A stretch of 22,872 nucleotides of DNA. Source: Verrucomicrobia bacterium UBA1629 (GTDB lineage Bacteria; Verrucomicrobiota; Kiritimatiellia; RFP12; UBA1067). This document shows, in pieces, positions 13,840-19,842 of the stretch (its first letter is position 1; every line of letters begins with the position of its first letter). The position numbers and the translations under genes are program-made. The stretch lies in NCBI GenBank assembly GCA_002321305.1, contig DCMF01000043.1, positions 1 through 22,872 of the forward strand, read 5' to 3'. Under the pieces are notes generated by a model. The model ran no database searches, was not told where the DNA came from, and was given only the letters and a program-made list of their open reading frames with translations.

Positions 13840-14354
13840 CCTGCACGGCACTACTCCTCGCCGCCTCGCTCGCGTGGGGCGCGCCGCCCGCAAGCGCGGA
13901 CACGCCCACGGTCACGTTCGCGGCCGGCGCCCGTATCGGCCCCTCGCGCCGCGAGCGGACATTGGCGATGCGCAGGGCGCTGAAGGTGGACGAGGCGACG
14001 CGCGAGGCGAAGCGGTACGAGTCGCAGCGGCGCAGGCTCAACCGCGCGGCGGAGGCGTTCTGGAAATTGGGCCGTCCGTCGAACGCCGTCACGCGCGTGA
14101 ACGTCGACTTCAGGACGGGCGACGTCCTCGTGGAGTGGCAGGACGGCTCGAAGGTCCTGCGCAGGTTCGACCGCAACGCCGCGAAGAAGGATGCGAAGCG
14201 CGTCAAAGCGAGACGGATGAGGGAGGAGTCGAAATGGCGGTACGACTACGATCACGGCGTGTGGACGAACGCCGCCGGGTGGTACTGCGCCATTGGCGGA
14301 CAGCGTCCGGACAGTCTGCTTGGCGACGGTTGCGGCGCGACAAAGGAGGACTGA
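13836..14354 (+). CDS. Small secreted basic protein of unknown function
   Basis: A 172-residue protein, ATGA-coupled to the previous gene (ATG 13836). The first 22 residues (MTCTALLLAASLAWGAPPASA) form a Sec signal with A-S-A cleavage; the basic n-region is absent, so confidence is moderate. The mature part is strongly basic and helical (RRERTLAMRRALKVDEATRE; KKDAKRVKARRMREES), with a short beta segment (VDFRTGDVLVEWQDGSKV) and a Trp/Cys-containing end (WTNAAGWYCAIGGQ). A basic periplasmic protein could bind DNA or the cell wall, but this is guesswork. No family recognised. It is the last of the exported block before the membrane protein at 14358. Confidence 0.6.
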   Translation: MTCTALLLAASLAWGAPPASADTPTVTFAAGARIGPSRRERTLAMRRALKVDEATREAKRYESQRRRLNRAAEAFWKLGRPSNAVTRVNVDFRTGDVLVEWQDGSKVLRRFDRNAAKKDAKRVKARRMREESKWRYDYDHGVWTNAAGWYCAIGGQRPDSLLGDGCGATKED

Positions 14355-14357
14355 CCG

Positions 14358-14630
14358 ATGTGCGACCACGAGCATTTCAACACCCTGCGCGACCGCGTGG
14401 ACGCGCTGGAGGATTCCGTCAAGGTCTACCACGCGAAGACCGACGAGCAGATCAAGACGCTCTTCGCCGCGTGCAAGGAGAACAACGACACCGCCAAGAC
14501 GTTCCTGAAGACGCTCGTCTGGACGGTCGTCCTCGTCGCCGTCCTCGGCATGCTGGGGCTTCTCTACGGCGCGCTCGGCGACCACGGCTTCAACGCCGTC
14601 ACGACCGCCGCGCAGGGGGTGACGCGATGA
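14358..14630 (+). CDS. Coiled-coil/one-TM protein, candidate holin (XhlA-like layout)
   Basis: A 90-residue protein starting three bases after the previous stop, with AAAGGAGG (14343-14350) upstream. The N-terminal half is a charged amphipathic helix (FNTLRDRVDALEDSVKVYH). Residues about 53-74 (LVWTVVLVAVLGMLGLLYGAL) form one transmembrane segment, and the C-terminus is short. This is the layout of XhlA-like holin-associated proteins, which act with an endolysin in some phages. It lies upstream of the spanin pair, which supports a lysis role. A direct match to a holin family was not checked, and a tail or superinfection-exclusion membrane protein is possible. Confidence 0.55.
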   Translation: MCDHEHFNTLRDRVDALEDSVKVYHAKTDEQIKTLFAACKENNDTAKTFLKTLVWTVVLVAVLGMLGLLYGALGDHGFNAVTTAAQGVTR

Positions 14631-14839
14631 GACTTTACCCAGGATCTGTGGCGCTTGGCGCGGGGGTGCGTAGAGAGGGAGGCGCGGCCTTTGTCCGTTG
14701 TCGCGTTTCCTCCGCGCCTTCCTCGCTCCGTTCCCTCCGCGTTGGGCGTCGCAGACCCGCCTTGAATTTCTCACGCGGAGCGTCTCGGCCTCTGCGACCT
14801 CTGCGGTCTCCGCGTGAGGCAATCCGTGTCAATCCGTGA
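14627..14839 (+). pseudogene. Coupled start codon running into host-like repeat, possible remnant gene start
   Basis: An ATG overlaps the stop of the previous gene (ATGA, 14627-14630), as real genes here do, but the 70-codon frame (MRLYPGSVALGAGVRREGG...) runs into repeat sequence rich in Arg/Ser/Pro codons and does not look like a protein. It could be the first few codons of a lost gene, or have no function at all. Confidence 0.25.
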
Positions 14840-14882
14840 AATCTGCGGTTGACCACAAAACAAACAAAGGAGAAAACCGAAA
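14631..14882. repeat. Host-like interspersed intergenic repeat region
   Basis: A 252-base stretch with no supported gene, lower in GC and unlike the coding sequence on either side. It has many short CTCCGCG/TCTGCG elements, a perfect 11-bp inverted repeat (14770-14780 and 14808-14818), and the tandem AATCCGTG at 14821-14828 and 14831-14838. From memory, such TTGAATTTCTCACGCGGAG and AATCCGTGTCAATCCGTG strings are scattered between genes in Verrucomicrobiota/Lentisphaerota-type genomes. AAAGGAG for the next gene is at 14867-14873. Confidence 0.6.
14770..14818. repeat. Perfect 11-bp inverted repeat in the repeat region
   Basis: CTCACGCGGAG (14770-14780) and CTCCGCGTGAG (14808-14818) are exact reverse complements with a 27-base spacer. 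The RNA could fold, and the pair may mark the end of an interspersed element rather than a terminator, as there is no U tract. Confidence 0.7.
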
Positions 14883-15230
14883 ATGAAGAAGCTCACTGAA
14901 ATCGCAATCGCCGCGCTCGCGAAGCTCGTCACGGCGGAGACTGTCGCGACGCTCGCCGGCAAGGTCGCCGCGCGCCTCATGGCTCGCGCCCGCAAGTCCG
15001 ACCGCTGGGAGGACGTCAAGCGCGCCAACCGCTACCTGAAGAACGTCACCGCCGTGCTTGATCGCGTCTACGAGGACGACACGCTCACGGCGGAGGAGGA
15101 GGCCGAACTCGGCAAGGCGCTCGCGGCGGGCCTCGACCCGAAGCTCGCGCTCAACTACCTCGCCGACAAGGCGGCGGGCAGGGGCGGCACGTCCGAGGCG
15201 TCCGGCACGACGGCGGAGGCCGATGCGTGA
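14883..15230 (+). CDS. Small helical phage protein of unknown function
   Basis: A 115-residue protein with AAAGGAG nine bases upstream (14867-14873). The N-terminus is an amphipathic/mildly hydrophobic helix (MKKLTEIAIAALAKLVTAET), followed by basic helices (ARLMARARKSDRWEDVKRAN), an acidic segment (EDDTLTAEEEAELG) and a Gly/Ser/Thr/Ala-rich tail. There is no clear transmembrane segment. Its stop overlaps the GTG of the inner-spanin candidate, so it belongs to the lysis operon by context. It might be a lysis accessory or antiholin-like protein, but I recognise no family. Confidence 0.6.
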   Translation: MKKLTEIAIAALAKLVTAETVATLAGKVAARLMARARKSDRWEDVKRANRYLKNVTAVLDRVYEDDTLTAEEEAELGKALAAGLDPKLALNYLADKAAGRGGTSEASGTTAEADA

Positions 15231-15445
15231 GCGGAGCGACCGTCATTGGCCTCGCGCTCGTCCTCGCGATCCTCGTCACCCTCGTTGCGGCTGCGGCGAA
15301 GGTGGCGCGGCGCGCGGACGACGCGGCGCGGAAATCCGAAATCGAGAATCTGAAAAGGGAACTCAAAGATGAAATCCATTCTGGCGGCAACGTCAATCGC
15401 ATCGTGGCTCTGCGTCAGCGGCTGCGGAAGCTTGGCGCGCTGTGA
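15227..15445 (+). CDS. Rz-like inner-membrane spanin
   Basis: A 72-residue protein with a GTG start overlapping the upstream TGA (GTGA, 15227-15230). Residues about 4-24 (ATVIGLALVLAILVTLVAAAA) are one N-terminal transmembrane helix. The rest is a charged helix/coiled coil (ARKSEIENLKRELKDEI; RIVALRQRLRKL) that would extend into the periplasm. This is the layout of an i-spanin, which links to an outer-membrane lipoprotein to fuse the two membranes at the end of lysis. An alternative-frame lipoprotein gene starts inside it (15369), the classic Rz/Rz1 arrangement. It is shorter than lambda Rz (153), within the range of other phages. Confidence 0.7.
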   Translation: MSGATVIGLALVLAILVTLVAAAAKVARRADDAARKSEIENLKRELKDEIHSGGNVNRIVALRQRLRKLGAL

Positions 15446-15581
15446 GCCGGTGCTGGTGGGCGGCGGCGCGAAGATGTACTACCGCGCGGGGGAGGCGGTG
15501 CCGGGCGTCCCCGCGTCCGCGAACGCGGGCGGCTACTACCTGCTGTCGGCGGACGACTTCGAGAAGGTGCTGAACCCATGA
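15369..15581 (+). CDS. Rz1-like outer-membrane lipoprotein spanin
   Basis: A 70-residue protein that begins inside the inner-spanin gene in another frame and runs past its end. The N-terminus is a signal peptide ending in a lipobox, MKSILAATSIASWLCVSGC, with Cys19 (V-S-G-C) as the likely lipidated residue. The short mature part (about 52 residues) has GGAKMYYRAGEAVPGVP and ends in LSADDFEKVLNP. It is not strongly Pro-rich like lambda Rz1, but the nested position and lipobox support an o-spanin partner. AAGGGAAC lies upstream of the ATG, inside the inner-spanin gene. Its stop overlaps the next gene (ATGA). Confidence 0.7.
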   Translation: MKSILAATSIASWLCVSGCGSLARCEPVLVGGGAKMYYRAGEAVPGVPASANAGGYYLLSADDFEKVLNP

Positions 15582-16444
15582 AGACAGTCAAGTTTGGGAC
15601 AATCCTTGAGAACGCCGCGCGGCTCGCCGGGCGGCAGGTCGCGACGATGGGCGTGCCGGAGAACTGGCGCGCGCTCGCCGCGCTCGCGCTCGGCGACGGG
15701 CTGCGGCGTCTCGCGGCCGAGAAGTTCCCCCTGCTGCAGCGCGTCGAGTACCGCCGCTACCGTCCGGACTGGATCTCGAACGTCGGCTGGACGAAGGGCC
15801 AGGAGTGCTGGTTCGGCGACGCCTACTGGCGGCTGGAGGCCGAGGCGGGCACGGGCGCGCCGTCCGACGACGGGAGCGGCTGGCGGCGGCTGGACATGGC
15901 CGAGGTCGTGGCGTTCGTCGCCTTCGACCAGCCGTGGGAGCCGGTCGCGATGGACGGCGCGTCGGTGGACTTCACGCGCTTCGCCTACGAGGCCGACCCG
16001 AAGCTGAACCCGACGGCGACGCCGCTGAAGGTTGCCGGCATGACCGGGCTGGGCGTGATCCTCCAGGCGCCCGCGCCGACGGGCGTCTACGTCAGGTTCG
16101 TGCCGAAGCACCCGAACGTGAGCTTCGTCGAGTGGTCGCAGGCGGCGGCCTACGAGGCGGGCGACGTCGTCTACCTGACGCGGACGAAGGACTGCTACCA
16201 GTGCGCGGCGGACGTCGCGGCGGGCGGCAAGTCCCCCGCCGAGGACGGGAGGAACTGGTTTCCGCTGCGGATCCCAGACGCGTTCGAGGGCTACCTGACG
16301 CGCCTGGCGTCCGTCGACCTGCTGACGGAAGACCAGGGCAAGTACCAGACGCGCGCCGCCGCCGACAAGGAGTTCGACGAGCTGTGCGCGCGGCATCACG
16401 AGGGCAACGGCGAGACCCGCATCCGGACCGGGCGGTTCCGCTGA
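15578..16444 (+). CDS. Probable neck/adaptor or tail protein with carbohydrate-binding-like motifs
   Basis: A 288-residue protein, ATGA-coupled to the spanin gene. The N-terminal region is helical (TILENAARLAGRQVATMGVP; ALALGDGLRRLAAEKF), as in head-tail adaptor proteins. Two stretches look like ChtBD3/CBM5-12 fragments: GQECWFGDAYWRLEAEAG with GSGWRRL (near 70-105), and AYEAGDVVYLTRTKDCYQC with RNWFPLRIPDAF (near 190-230). The C-terminus is helical and charged (ADKEFDELCARHHEG). Adaptor proteins with similar N-termini commonly follow portal genes; here it follows the lysis genes, so the call is tentative. It may be a tail-associated protein that recognises a surface glycan. Confidence 0.55.
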   Translation: MKTVKFGTILENAARLAGRQVATMGVPENWRALAALALGDGLRRLAAEKFPLLQRVEYRRYRPDWISNVGWTKGQECWFGDAYWRLEAEAGTGAPSDDGSGWRRLDMAEVVAFVAFDQPWEPVAMDGASVDFTRFAYEADPKLNPTATPLKVAGMTGLGVILQAPAPTGVYVRFVPKHPNVSFVEWSQAAAYEAGDVVYLTRTKDCYQCAADVAAGGKSPAEDGRNWFPLRIPDAFEGYLTRLASVDLLTEDQGKYQTRAAADKEFDELCARHHEGNGETRIRTGRFR

Positions 16445-16464
16445 AGGGAAGGAAGGGGCGTGAC

Positions 16465-18774
16465 ATGGCGCTGAACGAGACAGAGAGGGCCGCCGCCGCC
16501 GCGATCGTCAACGGCTGGCTGTGGCAGCCGGCGGAAGGGCACAACTACCGCTACCGCTACGCCACGCGGACTCTGACGCGGTTCTGCGAGGCGGCGAGCC
16601 TCCAGCCGGACGAGATGCGGCTCGTCATCGAGTTCCTGAAGGACCAGGAGATCGGCGACGGGGGCATCTCGCTCATGAACCGCACCGTCGACCTCGGCAC
16701 GGGCTGGAAGGCGAAGGACGCCTGGTACCAGACGATGCCCGGCGAGCGGTGGGGCAACACCGAATCGACGAAGGTGCGCATCTACCAGATCCTCTTCCAG
16801 GCGCCGGCGGACGCCAAGGAAGGCGACGGCCCGTACCTCGTCGAGAACGGCTGCCAGTACAGGGTGAGCCACACGTTCTACTGGGACGTGGAGGCCCTGC
16901 CGTCCGTCCCGGCGTCGGCGAGCGGCGTGGCGTATGCGCTGCAGGGCGTGACGCGCGACCGCGAGACGGGACTCTTCAGCTGCGTCATCGAGAAGCGCGA
17001 GCGCGTCCAGCAGGACATCGCCGAGTACGTCTCGTCCGAGACGTCGTTCGCGACGACGAAGGACGAACAGCACCTCGGCGTCAAGGCGGACAGGGTCGCG
17101 GCGACGGGCAAGGCCGCAAGCGTCTCGAACGGGGCGATGGTGCGGCGGCGCGTCTCGAAGAACGCCGACTGCACGAGCGACGTACAGAACGAGACGGTCA
17201 CGGAGAAGGCCGTCGCGGGCGCGTCCGAGACCGTCAGCGTCTCCCTGACGGGGACGGCGAAGCGCACGGTGAACCGCAGCATGGCGGCAAAGGCCGCGAC
17301 GTCGGGCCTCGACGTCGGGGAGAGCGTCACGAACGAGCAGACGGAGGGCGGGCGGTGGACGCAGACGATCGTGAGGCTCGTGCGCAACGCCCTCCTGCGC
17401 ATCTCCGAGTCGTGCCGAAAGACGCTCTTCGAGCATGTCCACGCGACGGTGGACGTGCAGACGGAGAAGCCGGACTTCGACCACGTCTCCGAGGCGGGGG
17501 GCGGCGTGACGGTCGAGAAGACGGTCGCGCGGACGGAGGACGGCTCGTACCGCGTGACGGAACAGGCGACGGAGGAGAAGGGCGTCGCGAACGCCGTCGT
17601 GACGGCGCGGAAGACCCTGCGCGGCACGACCGTGACGACGCTCGACCGCAACCAGGCGTCCGCCGCCTCGACGGACAAACTGGCGGTCGGCGACGAGGTG
17701 CAGGTCGAGAAGACGCCCGGCGGGCTCTACAACAACCGCGTCACGCGGGCGGGGGCGGACGCGGCGGGGGAGATCGCCGCGTCGTGCGAGAAGTCGGGCG
17801 ACGTCACGCACGTGGACACGGCGGTCACGAACGCCACGGCGGCGGACGCCGCGCTCGGCACGCACGTCACGGCGTCCGCGAACGTCGTCACGCGGCGGAC
17901 GGCGCGCGTGCAGGAGAACGGCACCGTGGACGTCGAGACGGTGACGGAGACGCACATCCCAAAGACGACGGGCGAGATGTCCGCCGGGTCGGCGAACGCG
18001 GCGGTCACGGTGACGGCCGGCATCAACCAGGTGGATGTCCCGTCGCCGGGCGCGGGCGGGCAGAACGTCGTCAAGCGCGTCTCCGCGACGCCAAACGGGC
18101 ACGGCTCGTTCACGACGAACGAGACGACCGAGACATACACGCCCGCCACCGCGAAGCACGAGACGAAGTGGGCGACGGAGACGGCCTCGACGACGGTGAC
18201 GCGGCACGACACGGAGACGGAGAAGACGGTCAGCGGCGACTACGGCGAGACGTCCGCGACGCCGGACGACAACGGCGCGGCGACGACCTCCGTGACGACC
18301 TACACGCCGAATGAGGTCGATTCGGGCTGGATCGAGTGGACGTCCGAGGTGAAGACGCCGAGCGGCACGTCCACGTACAAGCACGGGATCCGCATCTTCT
18401 GCAACAAGGAGAAGGTTCCGAAGCCGGAGTCCGGGACGGACTGCAGCGTGAACGCGCGCATCAACAAGTTCGGGCTCTACGACGGCAGCCTCTCCTACTC
18501 GACCCTGACCGGCTGGACGCGGGACACGGGGGCGGGGGCGGTCGGCGGCAGCGTGGGCGGCACGGCGACGCTCGACCAGTACAAGCACGACGCGCTCGGC
18601 CGGACGTGGAAGCGCACCGTCACGGTGGCGACGCGGACGTACTACGGCAGCGGCAACGACGGGGCGGAGGCGAGCGACCAGGCGAACGAACGCCACGTCG
18701 CGGGGCTGACGCTCAAGGGGCGCACCTACGCGGTCGGCTCGCCGAGCGAGGGCGCGTGGACGCTTCAGGCATGA
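16465..18774 (+). CDS. Tail-region protein with eight beta-hairpin repeats
   Basis: A 769-residue protein. ATG 16465 has GGAAGGGG upstream and is 20 bases after the previous stop; the upstream extension of the open frame is a shadow. The N-terminal ~200 residues are globular (TLTRFCEAASLQPDEMRLVI). From about residue 166 to 616, a T/Q-x-x-G-x-aromatic-like turn recurs roughly every 57-66 residues: RETGLFSCV (166), KNADCTSDV (232), TEGGRWTQTI (293), TEDGSYRVT (357), TPGGLYNNRV (417), QENGTVDVE (483), TPNGHGSFT (542), TPDDNGAAT (599). The segment is Thr/Val/Ala-rich and predicted beta. The C-terminus contains a separate beta domain (GLYDGSLSYSTLTGWT; ATLDQYKHDALGRTW). This could be a fibrous tail shaft or a minor tail protein. 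Family not recognised. Confidence 0.6.
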   Translation: MALNETERAAAAAIVNGWLWQPAEGHNYRYRYATRTLTRFCEAASLQPDEMRLVIEFLKDQEIGDGGISLMNRTVDLGTGWKAKDAWYQTMPGERWGNTESTKVRIYQILFQAPADAKEGDGPYLVENGCQYRVSHTFYWDVEALPSVPASASGVAYALQGVTRDRETGLFSCVIEKRERVQQDIAEYVSSETSFATTKDEQHLGVKADRVAATGKAASVSNGAMVRRRVSKNADCTSDVQNETVTEKAVAGASETVSVSLTGTAKRTVNRSMAAKAATSGLDVGESVTNEQTEGGRWTQTIVRLVRNALLRISESCRKTLFEHVHATVDVQTEKPDFDHVSEAGGGVTVEKTVARTEDGSYRVTEQATEEKGVANAVVTARKTLRGTTVTTLDRNQASAASTDKLAVGDEVQVEKTPGGLYNNRVTRAGADAAGEIAASCEKSGDVTHVDTAVTNATAADAALGTHVTASANVVTRRTARVQENGTVDVETVTETHIPKTTGEMSAGSANAAVTVTAGINQVDVPSPGAGGQNVVKRVSATPNGHGSFTTNETTETYTPATAKHETKWATETASTTVTRHDTETEKTVSGDYGETSATPDDNGAATTSVTTYTPNEVDSGWIEWTSEVKTPSGTSTYKHGIRIFCNKEKVPKPESGTDCSVNARINKFGLYDGSLSYSTLTGWTRDTGAGAVGGSVGGTATLDQYKHDALGRTWKRTVTVATRTYYGSGNDGAEASDQANERHVAGLTLKGRTYAVGSPSEGAWTLQA

Positions 18775-18794
18775 CGGCAAGGAAAGGAGATGAC

Positions 18795-19823
18795 ATGGCA
18801 AAGGACACATTCGAGGAGATTCACGGGAATGCGGGCGGGACGATCCGAACGGGGCCGAACCTCGGCGCGGCGGTCGCCACGGCAGAGGCCACGTGCGCGG
18901 CGCAGGAGGCAGGTGGCGGCGCGGTCGGCGGCGCGGCGCCGACCGCGCCGGTTCCGTTGCCGCGCCTGTCGAGCTTCAGTGTCTACTACGACCAGAGCGA
19001 CAAGACGCTGAAGATGGTCGATCCGCAGGTCTTCGGCCCGAACGGCACGATCATCTGCGGCCTGCCGGAAGGCATCACGGACGGGACGTACTACTGCAAC
19101 GTCCTGAAGCAGAAGAAGAGCGGAATTTACATCGCGAAGATCGAGACGACCGACGCGAACGAGGACGACGGCTACAAGCAGGTGTGCAGCGTGAAGCTCT
19201 TCACGCTCGAAGGCTCTGACTTCAGGCAGTTCCACGCGGGGGCGATCACTGTGCCGGGCGGCGAAGGCGTGAAGTCGCTGACGGGCGACAAGGAGGGCTC
19301 GCAGCCCGTCAAGGGAGACGTCGCGGTCTCCGCCGACCGGACGGGGCTCAAGGTCGTGACGGAGGCCGTGGCGGGGGACGGCTCCGAGACGGAAGTCGAG
19401 TCGATGCGGATCGAGGTCGAGGGGCTGGGCGATGACGAGGCGGTCGCGCTCCGCGAGGTCAAGGACGGAGCGTCGGGGGAGACGGTCGCGCGCGTCATGG
19501 GGACGGCGGACGTCGAGCTCCCCGCCGGCGTCACCTCCCTCAACGAGGCGACGGGCGACGTCAGCGTCATCGGCGGCGAGAACATCGAGGTCACGACCGA
19601 CGGGAACACGATCACGGTCTCCTACCGGGAGGGCAAGGAGCCCGACGAGCCGCCGGGCGCCGACCCCTGCGCGCACGACGACGTCGGCGGCGAGGGCGGC
19701 GGCATCTCCGCGTCAGGCGGCGCGACCGGCATGGGCGACACGCCGGCCGGCGGCGTCCCGGCTGGCGGCGTCCCGGCTGGCGGCGACGCCCACCCCGGCG
19801 ACAACGACTGCAACTGCAACTGA
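18795..19823 (+). CDS. Tail-fibre-like structural protein
   Basis: A 342-residue protein with AAAGGAG upstream of ATG 18795. The N-terminal ~60 residues are Ala/Gly-rich and helical, then a compact beta domain with YYDQSDKTLKMVDPQVF and YYCNVLKQKKSGIYIAKIE (about 70-120). The middle has GEGVKSLTGDKEG and VTSLNEATGDVSVIGGENIE, a repeat type (SLNG.TG.V...G.nI.i) common in phage tail fibres and collar fibres. The C-terminus is Gly-rich with PAGGVPAGGVPAGG, from a 15-bp tandem repeat, and ends in the Cys pair DCNCN. A tail fibre or base-plate spike is likely. The CNC end is odd and may bind a metal or form disulfides. Confidence 0.6.
   Translation: MAKDTFEEIHGNAGGTIRTGPNLGAAVATAEATCAAQEAGGGAVGGAAPTAPVPLPRLSSFSVYYDQSDKTLKMVDPQVFGPNGTIICGLPEGITDGTYYCNVLKQKKSGIYIAKIETTDANEDDGYKQVCSVKLFTLEGSDFRQFHAGAITVPGGEGVKSLTGDKEGSQPVKGDVAVSADRTGLKVVTEAVAGDGSETEVESMRIEVEGLGDDEAVALREVKDGASGETVARVMGTADVELPAGVTSLNEATGDVSVIGGENIEVTTDGNTITVSYREGKEPDEPPGADPCAHDDVGGEGGGISASGGATGMGDTPAGGVPAGGVPAGGDAHPGDNDCNCN
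19749..19778 (+). repeat. 15-bp tandem repeat near the 3' end of the fibre-like gene
   Basis: GGCGGCGTCCCGGCT occurs twice in a row (19749-19763 and 19764-19778), followed by a partial third copy, encoding GGVPA units. In-frame slippage could change the number of units. Confidence 0.8.
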
Positions 19824-19842
19824 CTTCAAGGAGCGAGAACCT

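Noticed and set aside
14627..14839. 70-codon ORF through the repeat region as a real gene
   Set aside because: Start is coupled, but the sequence is interspersed repeat and the translation is Arg/Ser/Pro-rich; kept only as a possible remnant.
16396..18810. 804-codon minus-strand ORF opposite the repeat protein
   Set aside because: Shadow of the plus-strand gene; no motif and Arg-rich low-quality translation.
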